A stretch of DNA of 64,000 nt from Ilex aquifolium (GCA_951799425.1 OX637393.1:15574244-15638243), one strand, 5' to 3'; positions 41,001 through 53,404 are shown, numbered from the stretch's first letter. A program made the numbers and translations. The notes: a model not told the origin generated them from the sequence alone.

Positions 41001-41129
41001 TGCACGTATAATTGGTAGTTTAATGTACATAATGAATTGTATCCATCCGTATATAGCATACTCAGTGAGTAAGCTAAGTTGATATACAAGTAATCCCGAA
41101 AAAGACCACTAGAAAGCAATTATTAGAGT

Positions 41130-41640
41130 TTTGGGATATTTAAAATATACTCAAAAATATGTTTTGCACTACACGAAGTACCCAGCAGTACTCGAGAGAT
41201 ATACCGATGCTAATTGGATATCTGATACTAAACATTCAAAATCCACGAGTGGATATGTCTTTACATTAGGTAGTGCACCCATGTAAATCCTCAAAGCAAA
41301 CTTGTATTGCTAGATCTACAATAGAATCTGAGTTTATTGCCTTAGATAAAGTTGGAGAAGAAGTAGAATAACTTTGTAACTTCTTAGAGGATATTCCAAA
41401 TTGGCCAAAGCCTGTGCCTGCAATATGTATTCACTGTGATAGTCAATTTACGATTGGAAGGGCACATAATTGCATGTATAACGGTAAGTCTAGACACATA
41501 CGTCATAGACACAATACCGTTAGACAATTGCTCTCTAATGGTATTATATCCATTGACTATGTGAAAGTCAAAGGATAATATTATGGATCCGCTTACAAAA
41601 GGTTTGACTAGAGAGCAAGTGAAAAGTTCATTGAGGGGAA
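41130..41640 (+). pseudogene. Copia RNase H region
   Basis: It reads [20 protein letters not shown] (41202-41262), [17 protein letters not shown] (about 41307), CDSQ (41437), HIRHRHNTVRQLL (41496-41532) and DPLTKGLTREQVKSS. This is the copia RNase H and polyprotein end, with several stops and frame changes. Confidence 0.85.
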
Positions 41641-42245
41641 TGGGCTTAAAGCCTATTACTTAACAAAGAGTCACCATAGTGGCAACCCAACTTAGATGAT
41701 TGAAGATCCCAAGATCTAAGTTCAAAGGGACAACCGAATTATGTGTAACTCAGTAAGCACTGAGGAGATTTTCTAAACTCCTGCTCATTCCTATGATGAG
41801 ACAGTGCATATCTACCGCGAGAACTAGGGTAGGTAATGCTTTTAATGATAATTTTTGACTTGGAAATGTCCAAGTAGGGTATAGCAGGATACTCTTAATC
41901 AGAAATCACCTATGTGGGTAAAGAAGGGGCCACTTCTATGAGAATTGTAGGCTGATTACTCTAAAATTACTCATGAAACCAAGTAGTGTTCAAGGCCAAA
42001 ATTAGCACAAACGTGAGGACCAATTGTGATCGAAAGGATACTATGTGAATTCTATTGTCTTGGTTTACACAAACGGCTGACAGTTCAAAGACATCATGTC
42101 CACCGGACAACCAAGTAAATTCGATAGTTTGTCACTACGAAAAGTTCAAGGCCACTGGCTACTTATCCAGATGTAGTAACCTTTCACATGTACTTGAACT
42201 AGCGTCTACATTACCATACTTTGAATTTTCATTCATGTGGGGAAT
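41641..42245 (+). other. Copia 3' untranslated region
   Basis: No gene. It ends with CATGTGGGGAAT, a short purine-rich tract just before the 3' LTR. Confidence 0.5.
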
Positions 42246-42368
42246 TGTTGGAAATAATGGTATATTTATTTAAAAAACCATTAAGTATTGAATGAGAAAT
42301 TGTTAAAGTCTTTGTGACTTTTGGGAGCAATTGAAAAGGTGTGAAGTGAATATGACATGAAAGACTAC
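42246..42368 (+). repeat. 3' LTR of the copia element, first part
   Basis: It begins TGTTGGAAATAATGG and matches 36693 onward until ACTAC, where E4 is inserted. Confidence 0.9.
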
Positions 42369-43455
42369 TGATTGAGGTCCAATATTTACATTTATTACTG
42401 GGAAAGATTAATTATTTAGTTATGAAAGTATGATAAACATGGTAGATTATTTAAGAATCGGTGCTATGCTAATAAAAGATAAATTGTGTTTACTTTGAAA
42501 GAGAATAGCATAAAATTGGAAGAAAGTAAGGAAAGATGAAGCATAGCTTAGGAGGAACTATACTGGAATTCGCGTCCGGACGAGGGAAGTATACGCGTCC
42601 GGACGCAAGTGGCAGAGAGCAAGAAGCAGAAAAGGAGTATACTGGAATTCACGTCCGAACGGTTGAAGAACGCGCGTCTGGACGCGTGTGTTGGTCTGCC
42701 AACGCCAGATTAAGAGTTTCAATGCAAGTCAATCTTTTCCGAAAATAAATTTATAAATAGGAGTTGAAGACCTTGTAACGGGGATAACCCTTTTTGCTTA
42801 GGAACTCTTTAATTTTAGCTTTAATTTTTGTTGATCATGTCTGGCTAGAAGGCTAAACTAGGGTTAGGGGAGAACCTCTCAAGGAAGTACGGTAACGTTA
42901 TTGATTCTGAGTTTAATGATTTATGATGTTTTTTTAATTTAACTTCTGATCTTTTAGCAAAGTTTTTGCTCTGTAAAAATCGTTGAGTTGTTGTGCCATG
43001 TACATCAATTGCTTGAATTTCCCTGCGAGTAAATAACTGGTTATTCTATGCTTGAGGTAATTATCATTATTTCGTAAAATAATATAATTGGACAATTATT
43101 TAGGTTCTTGAATAATCTGTTGATTATAACTTTTGGTTTTCGTACTTGATTTGTTACTTGAATCAACTGACATCTGATTCTTGTCTCAAGTTAAGAATTG
43201 AGTCTTTAATCGTTATTGTACGGAATTGAGAGGGAGTACCTAACGCTCTAGTATAATTATTTTACTGTTTTAATTATTTAAATCAATTTTCTCCATTCAA
43301 CAATTCCTTAAACAAATCATTTATTTTTAAGTTTGTTTTAGTATTTGTGTGATTGCTTTCTTGTTACAATTCCTTGAGGTTTCGACCTCGGTATTCCGAG
43401 AAGTATATTACTTCGCTCAACCTGCGCTTGGGTTTACAATTCTAAAGTTGAAGCA
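42369..43455 (+). repeat. 5' LTR of E4
   Basis: 1087 bp, TGATTGAGG...GAAGCA. TATA-like TTTATAAATA near 42750. Four CGTCCGGACG palindrome sites lie upstream (42573, 42596, 42652, 42675), two of them mutated. The short open frame 42536-42748 spans these sites and is present in both LTRs; probably not a gene. Confidence 0.95.
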
Positions 43456-43461
43456 AGTTTT

Positions 43462-43478
43462 TGGCGCCGTTGCCGGGG
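43462..43478 (+). other. Primer binding site of E4 (tRNA-Asp)
   Basis: TGGCGCCGTTGCCGGGG, an exact 17-base complement of the plant tRNA-Asp 3' end including CCA. Confidence 0.9.
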
Positions 43479-43760
43479 AGTTGTTTGAAAGACAAGAAGC
43501 CATCACGTCTTTCGAGGTTTTTGGTATTTGCGATTCGTCGGAATGCGGTAACTTCGTTCCAATTTTTATTTCCTTTAGTCATTTTATTGCAATTTATTTT
43601 CTTTATGTTATTTAATTTAGATTCCTATTTTATTCAGTTTGTTACTTGTTTTATGAGTTCTTGGCATCGTGACACAAGTGGTCGTTTAATAAGAGAAGAT
43701 TTAGACACTCTGTTTAGAGATTTATTTGATTCATCTGACTCAAATTATTCGTTGCATACA

Positions 43761-46007
43761 ATGGCTGCTAATCCTAATAACAATAGGTAAAATAATCCTC
43801 CTGAACGTGAGGATCATGCGGATAGGGTAAGTAATCATGATGAGAATGTTGTGGATAATTTAAATGCTAATCATGGTCGGACTTTGCGTGATTTTCTACC
43901 ACCTGCACGTCACACTGCACCCTCATGCATTGTTTTCCCATCAAATGCCACAAATTTTGTTTTTAAACCTGGCATGATTGTATTACTTCCAAAATTTAAT
44001 GGCATGGAATCTGAAAACCCGTACTTGCACATTAGAGACTTTGAGGAGGTATGTGCCACATTTCATGATCAGACTGTGTCTGTGAATACAATCAGGTTGA
44101 AACTCTTCCCCTTTTCACTAAAGAAAAAAGCTAAGACTTGGTTGCATTCACTCAGATTTAGGTCCATAGGCACATGGCTAGAGATGCAAAAAAAATTTCT
44201 AAAAAACTTTTTTCCCACATATCGCACAAACTATTTAAAAAGACAAATAATGAATTTTTCTCAAAAAGATTCTGAAATTTTTTATCAAAGCTGAGATAGA
44301 TTTAAAGATCTTCTTGCATCTTGCCCACATCATGGTTATGAGAGTTGGCGTGTGATAAGTTTTTTTTATGAGGGACTGAGCCCACAAATACGTCAGTTTG
44401 TAGAAATGATGTGTAATGGTGACTTTATGAATAACGAACCGGATGAAGCCTTTGACTATTTAGACCAATTAGCTAAAAATGCACAATCTTGGGATATTAA
44501 TTCTCAAGAATCTCCTAAAGGAAAGACCACACAAACATCATCAAGTGGGGGTAAATACCATCTGAGGGAGGAAGATGACCTAGGAGCTAGAATTGTCACT
44601 TTAGCTAGGAGGGTAGAAGCCATGGAATACAAAAGGGTTAATGAGGTTGACACAATACCTGTTGAGGAGGTGTGTAGTCTTTGTGAGATCCCTGGACACC
44701 CTATGAAGGAGTGTCCAACATTACCTATTTTAAAAGAAGTCTTGCATGATCAAGCAAATGCTACAAACACCTTTTCAAAACCTTACAATAATCCTTATTC
44801 CAATACATACAACCCGGGGTGGAAAAATCATCCAAATTTTAGTTGGAGGAATGAGAACCATGCATCACAACCACCTCAACAAAATTCTTTCAATGTTGCA
44901 CCCTATGTCCCACCCCCCAAGAGGAATATTGAGGAAATATTGACACAATTCATGCAGAGTCAAACAAACTTTAACAATAAACAGGAAAATTACAATAGAC
45001 AAACTACTCATGCTATTGAAGATATTAGGAGTGCAATCACTAAATTGACTATTGACCCTTGCCATCAGGAAAAAGGTAAGTTCCCAGCACAACCACAACC
45101 AAATCCACAGGGTCAATTTAATGTGAATGAAACTTCCACTTCTAATAATATTCATGAGTAGGTAAAGTCTATCACCACACTCCGTAATGGGAAAGAAATT
45201 GATAAAACTATTTCTACTATAGTTCAAGAATCTGAAAAAAATTCAAAACCTACAGAGAGTGGTGAAAAACTTGACCCAACTGAATTCAATAAGCTTGAGA
45301 AGTATGTTGTACCTGCACCATTCCCACAGAGATTACTTACCTCTGTCAAGTTGAACATGAATAATGATATGTTAGAGATTTTTAAGCAAGTGAAAATCAA
45401 CATTCCTTTGTTGGATGCCATCAAACAAATACCTTCTTATGCAAAATTTTTGAAAGAGTTATGCACTGTTAAAAGGAAATTAAATGTGCAAAAGAAGGCA
45501 TTTTTGACTGAGCAAGTATCCTCCATCATACAACATAAGACTCCACCAAAGTATAAAGACCCAGGTTGCCCCACCATCTCTTGTGTTATAGGCAACCACA
45601 GAATTGAACAAGCTTTATTGGATTTAGGAGCTAGTGTGAACTTGCTCCCTTATTCAGTATATGAACAATTAGGGTTAGAGGAGTTGAAACCCACTTCAGT
45701 CACACTTCAATTAGCTGATCGATCTGTGAAAATACCTAGGGGTATGGTGGAAGATGTTTTAGTACTGGTTGATAAATTTTACTTCCCTGTGGATTTTATA
45801 ATTTTGGATACTCAACCTGTATTAAATACTAATACTCAAATTCCTGTTATATTAGGCAGACCATTCATAGCAACTTCAAATGTTTTAATTAATTGCAGGA
45901 ATGGTGTGATGAAGTTAACTTTTGGGAATATGACATTAGAGCTCAATATTTTTAATGTGTGTAAACAACCAGGGACGCGTAAATCTCATGCGTCCGGACG
46001 CGTGTGA
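43761..46007 (+). pseudogene. Gag-protease of E4, three in-frame stops
   Basis: One frame of 749 codons from ATG 43761 with stops only at 43788 (TAA), 44292 (TGA) and 45159 (TAG). Gag capsid: LRDFLPPARHTAPSC, LFPFSLKKKAKTWLHSL, FFYEGLSPQIRQFVEMM. Knuckle: CSLCEIPGHPMKEC (about 44673-44714). Asn/Gln-rich linker. Aspartic protease: QALLDLGASVNLLPYSVYEQ (about 45610) and PVILGRPFIATS. The TGA replaces a position where the context (FYQS-stop-DRFKDLL) suggests Trp; the TAG precedes VKSITTLRNGK, suggesting Gln. The final residues read through a CGTCCGGACG palindrome at 45991-46000, so the frame's true end was lost with the deletion of RT. Confidence 0.85.
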
Positions 46008-46119
46008 AAACTTATAAATACTCAGAGCCTGATCGAATTTCTTATTCTACACTCCTCTTAACCGAAATACAAACTTCTCCCGCCTACTCTATACTTGTTT
46101 TCCTTATTACGTCCATACT

Positions 46120-47213
46120 ATGGCACCACCACGAGCCTCCACATCTAAGAGACCCCGACCTAGCACTCAGGAGCAACAGGATGAGGAGGACACCACCTTT
46201 GACCTCATTCGATTTCAGACCTTAGAAGAACGGGTAAAGTTTTTTAAATATTATGCCACCAAGCCTATTGTATGTGAAAGGAAAGTTGAACATGAAGACT
46301 TTGCCAGACTTGGGTTCGAGACATAATCACATCTAGGAGGTGGGCCGATTTTATGGGGAGAGAGTGGCTGTGCATCCCCATTTTAGCTAGAGAGTTCTAC
46401 AGCAATGCCGAAGACTGTGGGAACGATCTAATCCGTACCTATGTTCATGGCAAAAATGTTAGGGTGGATGCTACAGCCATTGCTAGGCTGATTGGAATGA
46501 CTCAAGCTCGGGTGGTCAACCCAGACTATCCCCATAATTATTCTGGAGATGAGGTTGGTCAGGAATTACTAGGGGATGATGAATTTGTCTGGACTTCTAA
46601 TCTTAGATATCTTCAACAAGGTGATTTGACTAATAAATATAAGATATTGAATCTAATTTCAGTATCAAATATTTATCCTTTGCTGAGGAACAACCACATC
46701 TATCCTGACCGCGCTCGTCTTTTGTACGCTATGGGTACCGGAAATTCCATTGACCTCCCTTCACTAATCTTTGCTGAAATGAGGCGAGCTATCGTGGACC
46801 CGAAAAAAACATCTCTCCCTTTTGCTGGCTTAGCCACTGCATTGTGTGAGCAGGTAGGAGTGGTGATCGACGCCACTATGGAGTGAGCCAAGAGAGTGGT
46901 AGTACTAAACTCTGGCTTCCTTTTGAAGAGTCAGAGTGTGGCTAGGTCGGTGCCAGGAGTGAGGGGTCCAGGTGGTAAGCAAGCTGCACCTGAGGGAACG
47001 GTGCCAGGGGAGAAGCAGTGGAATCAGTTCCTTAATTTCGATGAGGATTTTGATTTGCCAGTGGATGAGGACACTGATCCCAGGACTGACTGGCAAATAC
47101 TTTTTGAGTTACTAAGAGGTCAGAGGGAGATGATGAAAGAGATGAGAGAGTTGAGCGCTCAGATGAGGGGCTTAGGGAAGAGTTCTCAGAGTCAGGCACG
47201 CCCCTCATTTTAG
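46120..47213 (+). pseudogene. Downstream ORF of E4 ('putative plant transposon protein' domain)
   Basis: It starts MAPPRASTSKRPRPSTQEQQ and runs RFQTLEERVKFFKYYATKPI. After a frameshift near 46325 it continues RRWADFMGREWLCIPILARE...NDLIRTYVHGKNVRVDATAI...MRRAIVDPKKTSLPFAGLAT. One further stop (TGA 46884) precedes a Met/Gln-rich C-terminus (LLRGQREMMKEMRELSAQM). This domain is common in the ORF at the env position of Athila-type elements; it does not look like a membrane glycoprotein here (no signal peptide or membrane span). Function unknown. Confidence 0.75.
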
Positions 47214-49082
47214 CATGTTTCTTCTAGGTCCCGAGTTTGATGGTTATTTTCTTTATTTTCTGTCAGTCAGCTGTAGAAATCAAAGCCTATTTTGGGTAGA
47301 TTTTTGTTAGGCTTGATTTCTTTTATCTTTTGGGTTATGCATTGTATGAAAATTCCAAATATTATATGAAATGGATATTTTGTTCAGTTGTGCTATCAAA
47401 TATCTAAATAACAATCTTTACGCATAATTTGATACCACAATATGGGAATAATTTGTTTAACTTTAAATTTGTAATTGTTTAAGCATCACATAAAACTTTA
47501 TTCTATATTTTTGTATCTCATATCATGTTCTTATAAAAACTCACAATTTGTGCACTTTAGACTTTACCAAGTTGAAAATTTGTGAGGTATTTTACCTTGA
47601 GAACTTGAAACATATAGTAGAGATGCATAAAAACCTGGTGAGTTTTGATCCAATCTTCTTTGGAGGGTTATTTACATTTACTCAATAAAGAATATTTTTA
47701 TTCAGTTAATATCCTTCAATAGTCGCATTATTTTTGTTTTGCTCAACACCAATATTGTGAATGATTGCTTGACTTTAAATTATTTGTATGAGAAGTGTGT
47801 TATCAATAGCTCTTGAGATATGCTTTTAGGCCATCTTTGACATTATTTGAGCCTAAACCTTATTCTTTGAATATTATTATCCCTAGAAGCCGTGATTGAG
47901 CCTTTGAAGTAAAATTTTATTTTTTATACCCAACATATAATAACCAAGCCAATAAAAAAAAATTAATATTCTTTACCCTTGACTATCCCGAGATTGAGCT
48001 TTTTATTGTTTATATAATTTGGGAGATGTTGGTTGAGAAAAGATGTTAGAAGAAAAAAAGGAAGTATATACATTCAGTTGTCATGCTAAAAAAGAAGAAA
48101 AAAAAAGTGAAAAAAAAAATGACTATATGTCTAGCTGTGAAAAAACAGATCGAAAAAAAAGAGAGAAAAATAACAAGCATGGTTTTGAAAAAATATGAGC
48201 AAGTGTTGTAAATTGTGCTTCTAAAGGGTGAAGAATGAAAGGCTATGGAAAGAAATTTGGTTGTGTAATGTAAATGTTCTCTCGGGATAGTCTTTTGAAT
48301 TTCTGAATATCCTTCGTTTCAAAACCCTAATCCCAAGGCCCCATTACAACCTTAAATAAAGACCTATTTGATCTCAAGAGTATATTGGTGGATACATGAC
48401 TTGTGCGAATAAGGAAGAGAATGGTGATTATTTGTTTATTGTGTGTTGATTTCCTTTCATGAGATTATGTCAAATCCTTTTCTTTTGGATTATAATTATT
48501 TTAATAGACATGTGAGCATTATTTTTTTTTGACTTAAATATCTTCTTCTCACATGTGATATTTGAGAGAATAGTCACTATAATCTGAGAGAATCTTTTAT
48601 GAGTGAATTATCTAGTGAGATTTGGCATTGAGACGAATAGTTGATGGTTGTAGAGGTGATTATCGGATAAGTTATTGACTTGGTATAGTCAATTCACACT
48701 ACACACGAGTTTATATGAGAATATGATAAGTGTATATATTTATATAGCACATAGTTCTATATTTTGCTTTGCATGTGCTTATAAAAAGTTTGCAACTTAG
48801 AATTTATATATTGTGGTAGCAATTTGTGTTATAAAAGTATTATTCAGATATTTGATGACAGGTTGATGTTTGTGGGTATCATCTTTGAAAACCCTCACGA
48901 GACTATACTCGTCCACTATGGGAAACCTAGGGGTTTAAAGGCTTGTTGCATATGCTAAATGCAATCGTGAAGTCTACGAAAGTGGTTTTGTTTTGTTTTG
49001 TTTTGATTTGTTTTGTTTTGTTTTTAGTTAGTGTTTTTTTTTTTGCCTTACTAGGGACTAGCAATGTCTGAGTTGGGGGGTG
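47214..49082 (+). other. Long non-coding 3' region of E4
   Basis: AT-rich, no gene. Contains purine tracts (GAAGAAAAAAAAAGTG near 48090) and a TTTTGTTTTG tandem near 48990-49020. It ends in TTGGGGGG, the polypurine tract at about 49073-49080. Long non-coding 3' regions are usual in Athila elements. Confidence 0.7.
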
Positions 49083-50170
49083 CGATTGAGGTCCAATATC
49101 TACATTTATTACTGGGAAAGATTAATTATTTAGTTATGAAAGTATGATAAATATGGTAGATTATTTAAGAACTGGTGCTATGCTAATAAAAGATAAATTG
49201 TGTTTATTTTGTAGGAGAATACCAAAAAATTGGAAGAAAGTAAGGAAAGATGAAGCATAGCTTAGGAGGAAGCATACTGGAATTCGCGTCCGGACAGGGG
49301 AAGTATACGCGTCCGGACGCAAGTGGCAGAGAGCAAGAAGCAGAAAAGGAGTATACTGGAATTCGCGTCCGGACGGTTGAAGAACGTGCGTCCGGACGCG
49401 TGTGTTGGTCTGCCAACGCCAGATTAAGAGTTTCAATGCAAGTCAATCTTTTCCGGGAATAAAGTTATAAATAGGAGTTGAAGACCTTGTAACGGGGATC
49501 ACCCTTTTTGCTTAGGAACTCTTTAATTTTAGCTTTAATTTTTGTTGATCATGTTTGGCTAGAAGGCTAAACTAGGGCTAGGGGAGAACATCTCAAGGAA
49601 GTACGGTAACGCTATTGATTCTGAGTTTAATGATTTATGATGTTTTGTTAATTTAACTTCTGATCTTTTAGCAAAAGTTTTTGCTCTATAAAAATCGTTG
49701 AGTTGTTGTGCCATGTACATCAATTGGTTGAATTTTCCTGCGAGTAAATAATTGGTTATTCTATGCTTGAGGTAATTATCATTATTTCGTAAAATAATAT
49801 AATTGGACGATTATTTAGGTTCTTGAATAATATGTTGATTATAACTTTTGGTTTTCGTACTTAATTTGTTACTTGAATCAACCGACATCTGATTCTTGTC
49901 TCAAGTTAAGAATTGAGTCTTTAATCGTTATTGTACGGAATTGAGAGGGAGTACCTGACGCTCAAGTATAATTATTTTACTGTTTTAATTATTTAAATCA
50001 ATTTTCTCCATTCAACAATTCCTTAAACAAATCATTTATTTTTAAGTTTGTTTTAGTATTTGTGTAATTGTTTTCTTGTTACAATTCCTTGAGGGTTCGA
50101 CCTCGGTATTCCGAGAAGTATATTACTTTGCTCAACCTGCGCTTGGGATTACAATTCTAAAGTTGAAGCA
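49083..50170 (+). repeat. 3' LTR of E4
   Basis: 1088 bp; the first base pair reads CG rather than TG by alignment to the 5' LTR (TG occurs two bases earlier). CGTCCGGACG sites at 49287 (last base changed), 49310, 49366 and 49389. Ends GAAGCA. Confidence 0.95.
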
Positions 50171-50175
50171 ACTAC

Positions 50176-50856
50176 TAATTCAAAATTTGTGACTTTTGGT
50201 TAAAGATACCAATCCAAATAGTTACATCTTTTCATAAAGCAACCATTAACACCTTTTAGTTAAAAGACACCATTACAAATAGTCACAACTTTTAATAAAG
50301 TCACCATTAATACCCTTTGGACTAAAAGGTACCATTACACCATTTATGAAAAACCACTAGTGAATCTATAAATAGGTGATTACTTGCACTCCCAAAACAT
50401 ACCATTGAACAATTCAAGAATTGCACTCTTATTCTAGCTCTCTAAATTATCCAAAATACTGAATTAAGTATTCAGTCTTTCTTTTCTCTCTCTTTGCATA
50501 TTGTTGCATTATTATTTCAAATTTGATTCAAGTATAAACACATAATTGTGTTCGTTGGAGTCTTGGAGATTGAAATGCTGCATCTTCAAGAACGAAATTC
50601 GTTATATCTTGGGAGACAGTTACTTATCAACCTTAAGCACGGAAGCAAATATGTCTTAAGGAAATTGTGATTACACAGGGCTCGAATTATTGTTTTTATT
50701 ATTGGATTTCTGATTTTTTGGATTTTTCTATTCGTGTTGTTCTGCGTTAATGTAAGTACACTAGTTTTAATTTTTATACATTTTGTTTATATTAGTGCAT
50801 AAGTTAGACTTTATACAGTTTAATATAATCTAATTATATACACATTTTCTATGAAA
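50176..50856 (+). repeat. 3' LTR of the copia element, second part
   Basis: Resumes after the duplicated ACTAC and matches the 5' LTR to its end; the terminal TAACA is degraded to TGAAA, but AAACC follows as target duplication. Confidence 0.85.
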
Positions 50857-50861
50857 AAACC

Positions 50862-51576
50862 TTGCCAAACAGTCATGGCCATATCATTCCCAGTAAAAGA
50901 TGGTGGTGAAGAACACCAAGAGTAACCCAAAGACGATAATCCAAAAGCTCTCATTCTATCCACAACCGAGTTTTCTTCTCTGTAGATGTGTGAACTTTGA
51001 ATTTGCATTCCTCTTATTTGTTGTTGACATTTTAACCGTTGTGATTTTAGCCTCCATGGTACCGCAAGCTTGTTGGAGATTATACCATTTCATACAATCT
51101 GAGAATCACAGTCCAACCAAATCCGATGCCAACCATGAGTCCAAGCAATTTCAATGCCTTTTTATTACATTCATAATCTCAACATAAATGTCCCTAGCAA
51201 AAGGGAAAAAATAACGAATCTCCAGTTTGTGTGGAACACCTTGCCACATGATGCAACACGAGGATGACTATCTAACAACTTCCAGGTCAGTAAGCGCTAT
51301 ACGAGGATGACTTTTAACTGCCAACTGTCTCAAAATCTGCAACTCTTCCACCGAATTAAACATAGTGCTTGAGGCAAGACATGAACACTCTCAAGTAAGG
51401 TGTAGTATATATTTCTTTGTCCGGTCAATTTGTGGTGTAATGTCCTTGAACCTACAATCATTTCTTATAGAAAAGATAGTGCAAGCGCAATTAGCAATAG
51501 CACTCAATGCCATATCTTTTATTTGTGCGCTAAACCTCCATTGTTGTAGAAGTGATGGCAACTCCTTCATGGAATT
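50862..51576 (-). mobile_element. LINE remnant, piece 2: RNase H and zinc-binding tail
   Basis: On the minus strand, fragments of the C-terminal part of a plant L1-type reverse transcriptase protein appear in the right order. First is NSMKELPSLLQQWRFSAQIK followed by RNDCRFKD (the linker after the zinc-binding region). Then comes an RNase H domain: AWTHGWHRIWLDCDSQIV, and SSHIYREENSVVDRMRAFGL ending near WCSSPPSFTG. Stops and frame changes are present. Its 3' end with poly(A) is at 36612 across the copia insertion; its upstream part resumes at 63596 across E5. Confidence 0.7.
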
Positions 51577-52811
51577 TGTGCGCACAGATTTTCGCACAAT
51601 GATTTATGGAAGGCAGATCTCTCCCTTGGTGAAATCGCGCCGGTCTCGAACGTCAACGATCCCCCAGCAAGGCAAGGGTTGAGAGGGCCAAAAGGCCTGA
51701 TGGAATGGTGATGAATCGTTCCTATGGGTCCCTCGATCCTCCAGGCGGTCCGACAGGGTTCCGGCCTGATGGGTGAGATCTTCCGCTGCAAGGAATAGGT
51801 TGAGAGGGCCAAAGGAGGTCGAATGAGTGGTGATGAATTGTTGTTATGGTCGATCAACGTCTCAGGCGGGCCTGGATGGGTTCCTGATACACAGAAAACG
51901 GGTCAGAAAGGGTGCCGGAGTGTTTTCCGGCGTATCCCCTCCAACGATCAAGTCAGTTCTCTGTGAATGGGGAAGAAGAAAACACTATATGGCTCTTGAG
52001 AGTTGTTCTTGCGTACCTTTGCAATGTGTTTTTGGGAGCTATTTATACCCACCCGGACTCATCATTGCTGACAGTGTAAAAAGTAGGTAGCGTTCAGAGA
52101 TGGGGTAGCGTGCCCCCTATTTCGTATGGGGAAGACCCCATTATTAACTGCTCGGATCCTTGAGCAATCAAAGATCTTCCTTCTATGCAAGAACATTGAA
52201 TGCTAGCTCCCGGGGCATTTAATGTTCTTCTTTCGAGGATGGGTCATTAACTGCCTCGGCGTGGGGGCATTTAATGCCCATCACTTCTCGGTTTCCTGTG
52301 TCCTTGCAGACATCCCATCAGGCGGGAACTCATTAAATACTTGCTTGTAACTGCCGTATATCAATAGGGGTGGTCTCGTCCGCCTGCAACTAATCATACA
52401 CTTTTTGCCACGTGTCTTGCTCTCCTTGGAGGGGCGTCCTGTTGGCCATGACGCTCTGACTCCCTTGTGCAGAGTGCCCTCATAATTCCTAGTCTATTCG
52501 ATGTAGGACAGTTGTCAGTGACTTTTTTAGGAGTATGAGTCATGCGTCAGGGTCACTGCTTTAGTTAGCATCCCTCAGCGCCGAGGGAAAATGATGACCC
52601 TTTGATGAGTGTACTCTCGGGGCCGAGGGTACGCAGTCGGAGCTGAATAACCCTTTTCCACCGAGGCTACGTCGTGTCTGAGAACACGTGTCCCCGACGT
52701 GGGTGACGGCATCAGTGGCGCCGAGGCCACGTGTCATCGTCGTGGAAGCAGACGCTTGTAATGCCGAGGCCACGTGTCCTGATCTGCTCTGATCTTAGAA
52801 ATGTCCCATCA
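51577..52811 (-). repeat. 3' LTR of E5
   Basis: 1235 bp. On the minus strand it begins TGATGGGACATTTC and ends GTGCGCACA. TATAAATA on the minus strand at 52047-52040. Contains three CACGTGTC words (about 52685-52770) next to the antisense gene, and an internal duplication around GTTGAGAGGGCCAAA (51677 and 51800). Confidence 0.95.
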
Positions 52812-52998
52812 ACTGCCCCCCAGCCCTTTGATCTTCTTACTTGGGGTAGTCGTGTCTTCAGAAGGTGAAAGGGTTCAACTGCCACAACCGTCACATCAAT
52901 GCTTCAGCCGTTTTCCTGTCTTTCGGAGATCGTGCGCATTCAATGTGCCTGTACTCGTGCTTCGTGCGCTAATGATGGCGCCAGAGGCCCTATATAAA
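52684..52998 (+). promoter_or_regulatory. Candidate promoter of the E5 antisense gene
   Basis: TATATAAA at 52991-52998 (context CCCTATATAAACAGG) with three CACGTGTC G-box/ABRE-like words 220-310 bp upstream, inside the LTR edge. The ATG is 406 bp downstream of the TATA. A GTGAGT donor-like site at about 53211 may mark a leader intron. Inference from sequence only. Confidence 0.5.
52812..52824 (-). other. Polypurine tract of E5
   Basis: The minus strand reads GCTGGGGGGCAGT directly before the LTR start TGATGGG. Confidence 0.8.
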
Positions 52999-53404
52999 CA
53001 GGCCCCCATCCTCACTTCGTCACTTTCGAATTCCAGACTTTCATTTTAGAGCTTCCCTAAGATTGCATCGGAGAACCACCGGAATTTGTGCTTGAATCAC
53101 TGCGACCTTTTCCCCTGTGCCTGAAGCATCCCTGAATCCTGCACTCGATCACGCTTTTAAAGGAGAAAAGCTACTCTCGAGTCCCCCATTCGCCTCTTTC
53201 GACCTTCTGGTGAGTCTGTCCTTCTCTCTTTCGTTCTCTTCGTCTTCTCCGGCATCTGGTCGTTTCTCTGACCTCCATTCTCTCTTGCTGCTTATAAGCC
53301 TGGTAGGACCTTGGTTTTCTGACGCTTAGAATTCAGTAGTTGACTAGGGTTTTTTCCTCTTCGAAAGGACGTTAGGAACTCCCCATTGCCCTTCTCCCTA
53401 AGCC

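Larger units (their letters stand above)
42369..50170 (+). mobile_element. E4: Athila-like Ty3/gypsy element lacking RT, RNase H and integrase
   Basis: LTRs are 42369-43455 and 49083-50170. Target duplication ACTAC lies at 42364-42368 and 50171-50175; the split copia LTR independently proves the boundaries. The PBS is a perfect tRNA-Asp complement. The interior holds gag-protease (43761-46007), then within about 110 bp a downstream 'env-position' ORF (46120-47213) and a 1.9-kb non-coding tail. The whole RT-RNase H-integrase block is absent, so it is a deletion derivative that needed help to move. Confidence 0.9.
36693..50856 (+). mobile_element. Ty1/copia retrotransposon, decayed, with E4 nested in its 3' LTR
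   Basis: The 5' LTR is 36693-37551 (TGTTGG...TAACA). The 3' LTR begins at 42246 and is split by E4, resuming at 50176 and ending near 50856. Target duplication AAACC lies at 36688-36692 and 50857-50861. Without E4 the element is about 6.4 kb. Domain order gag, protease, integrase, reverse transcriptase, RNase H is the copia order (integrase before RT). All coding parts carry stops or frameshifts. It lies inside the 3' part of a LINE. Confidence 0.9.

Noticed and set aside
46120..47213. Viral-type envelope glycoprotein in E4
   Set aside because: Position fits the env-like ORF of Athila elements, but I see no signal peptide, transmembrane span or Cys pattern; the sequence fits the 'putative plant transposon protein' domain instead.
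50900..51187. Plus-strand 95-codon ORF with hydrophobic stretch
   Set aside because: The minus strand here clearly encodes LINE RNase H fragments; the plus frame is a shadow.
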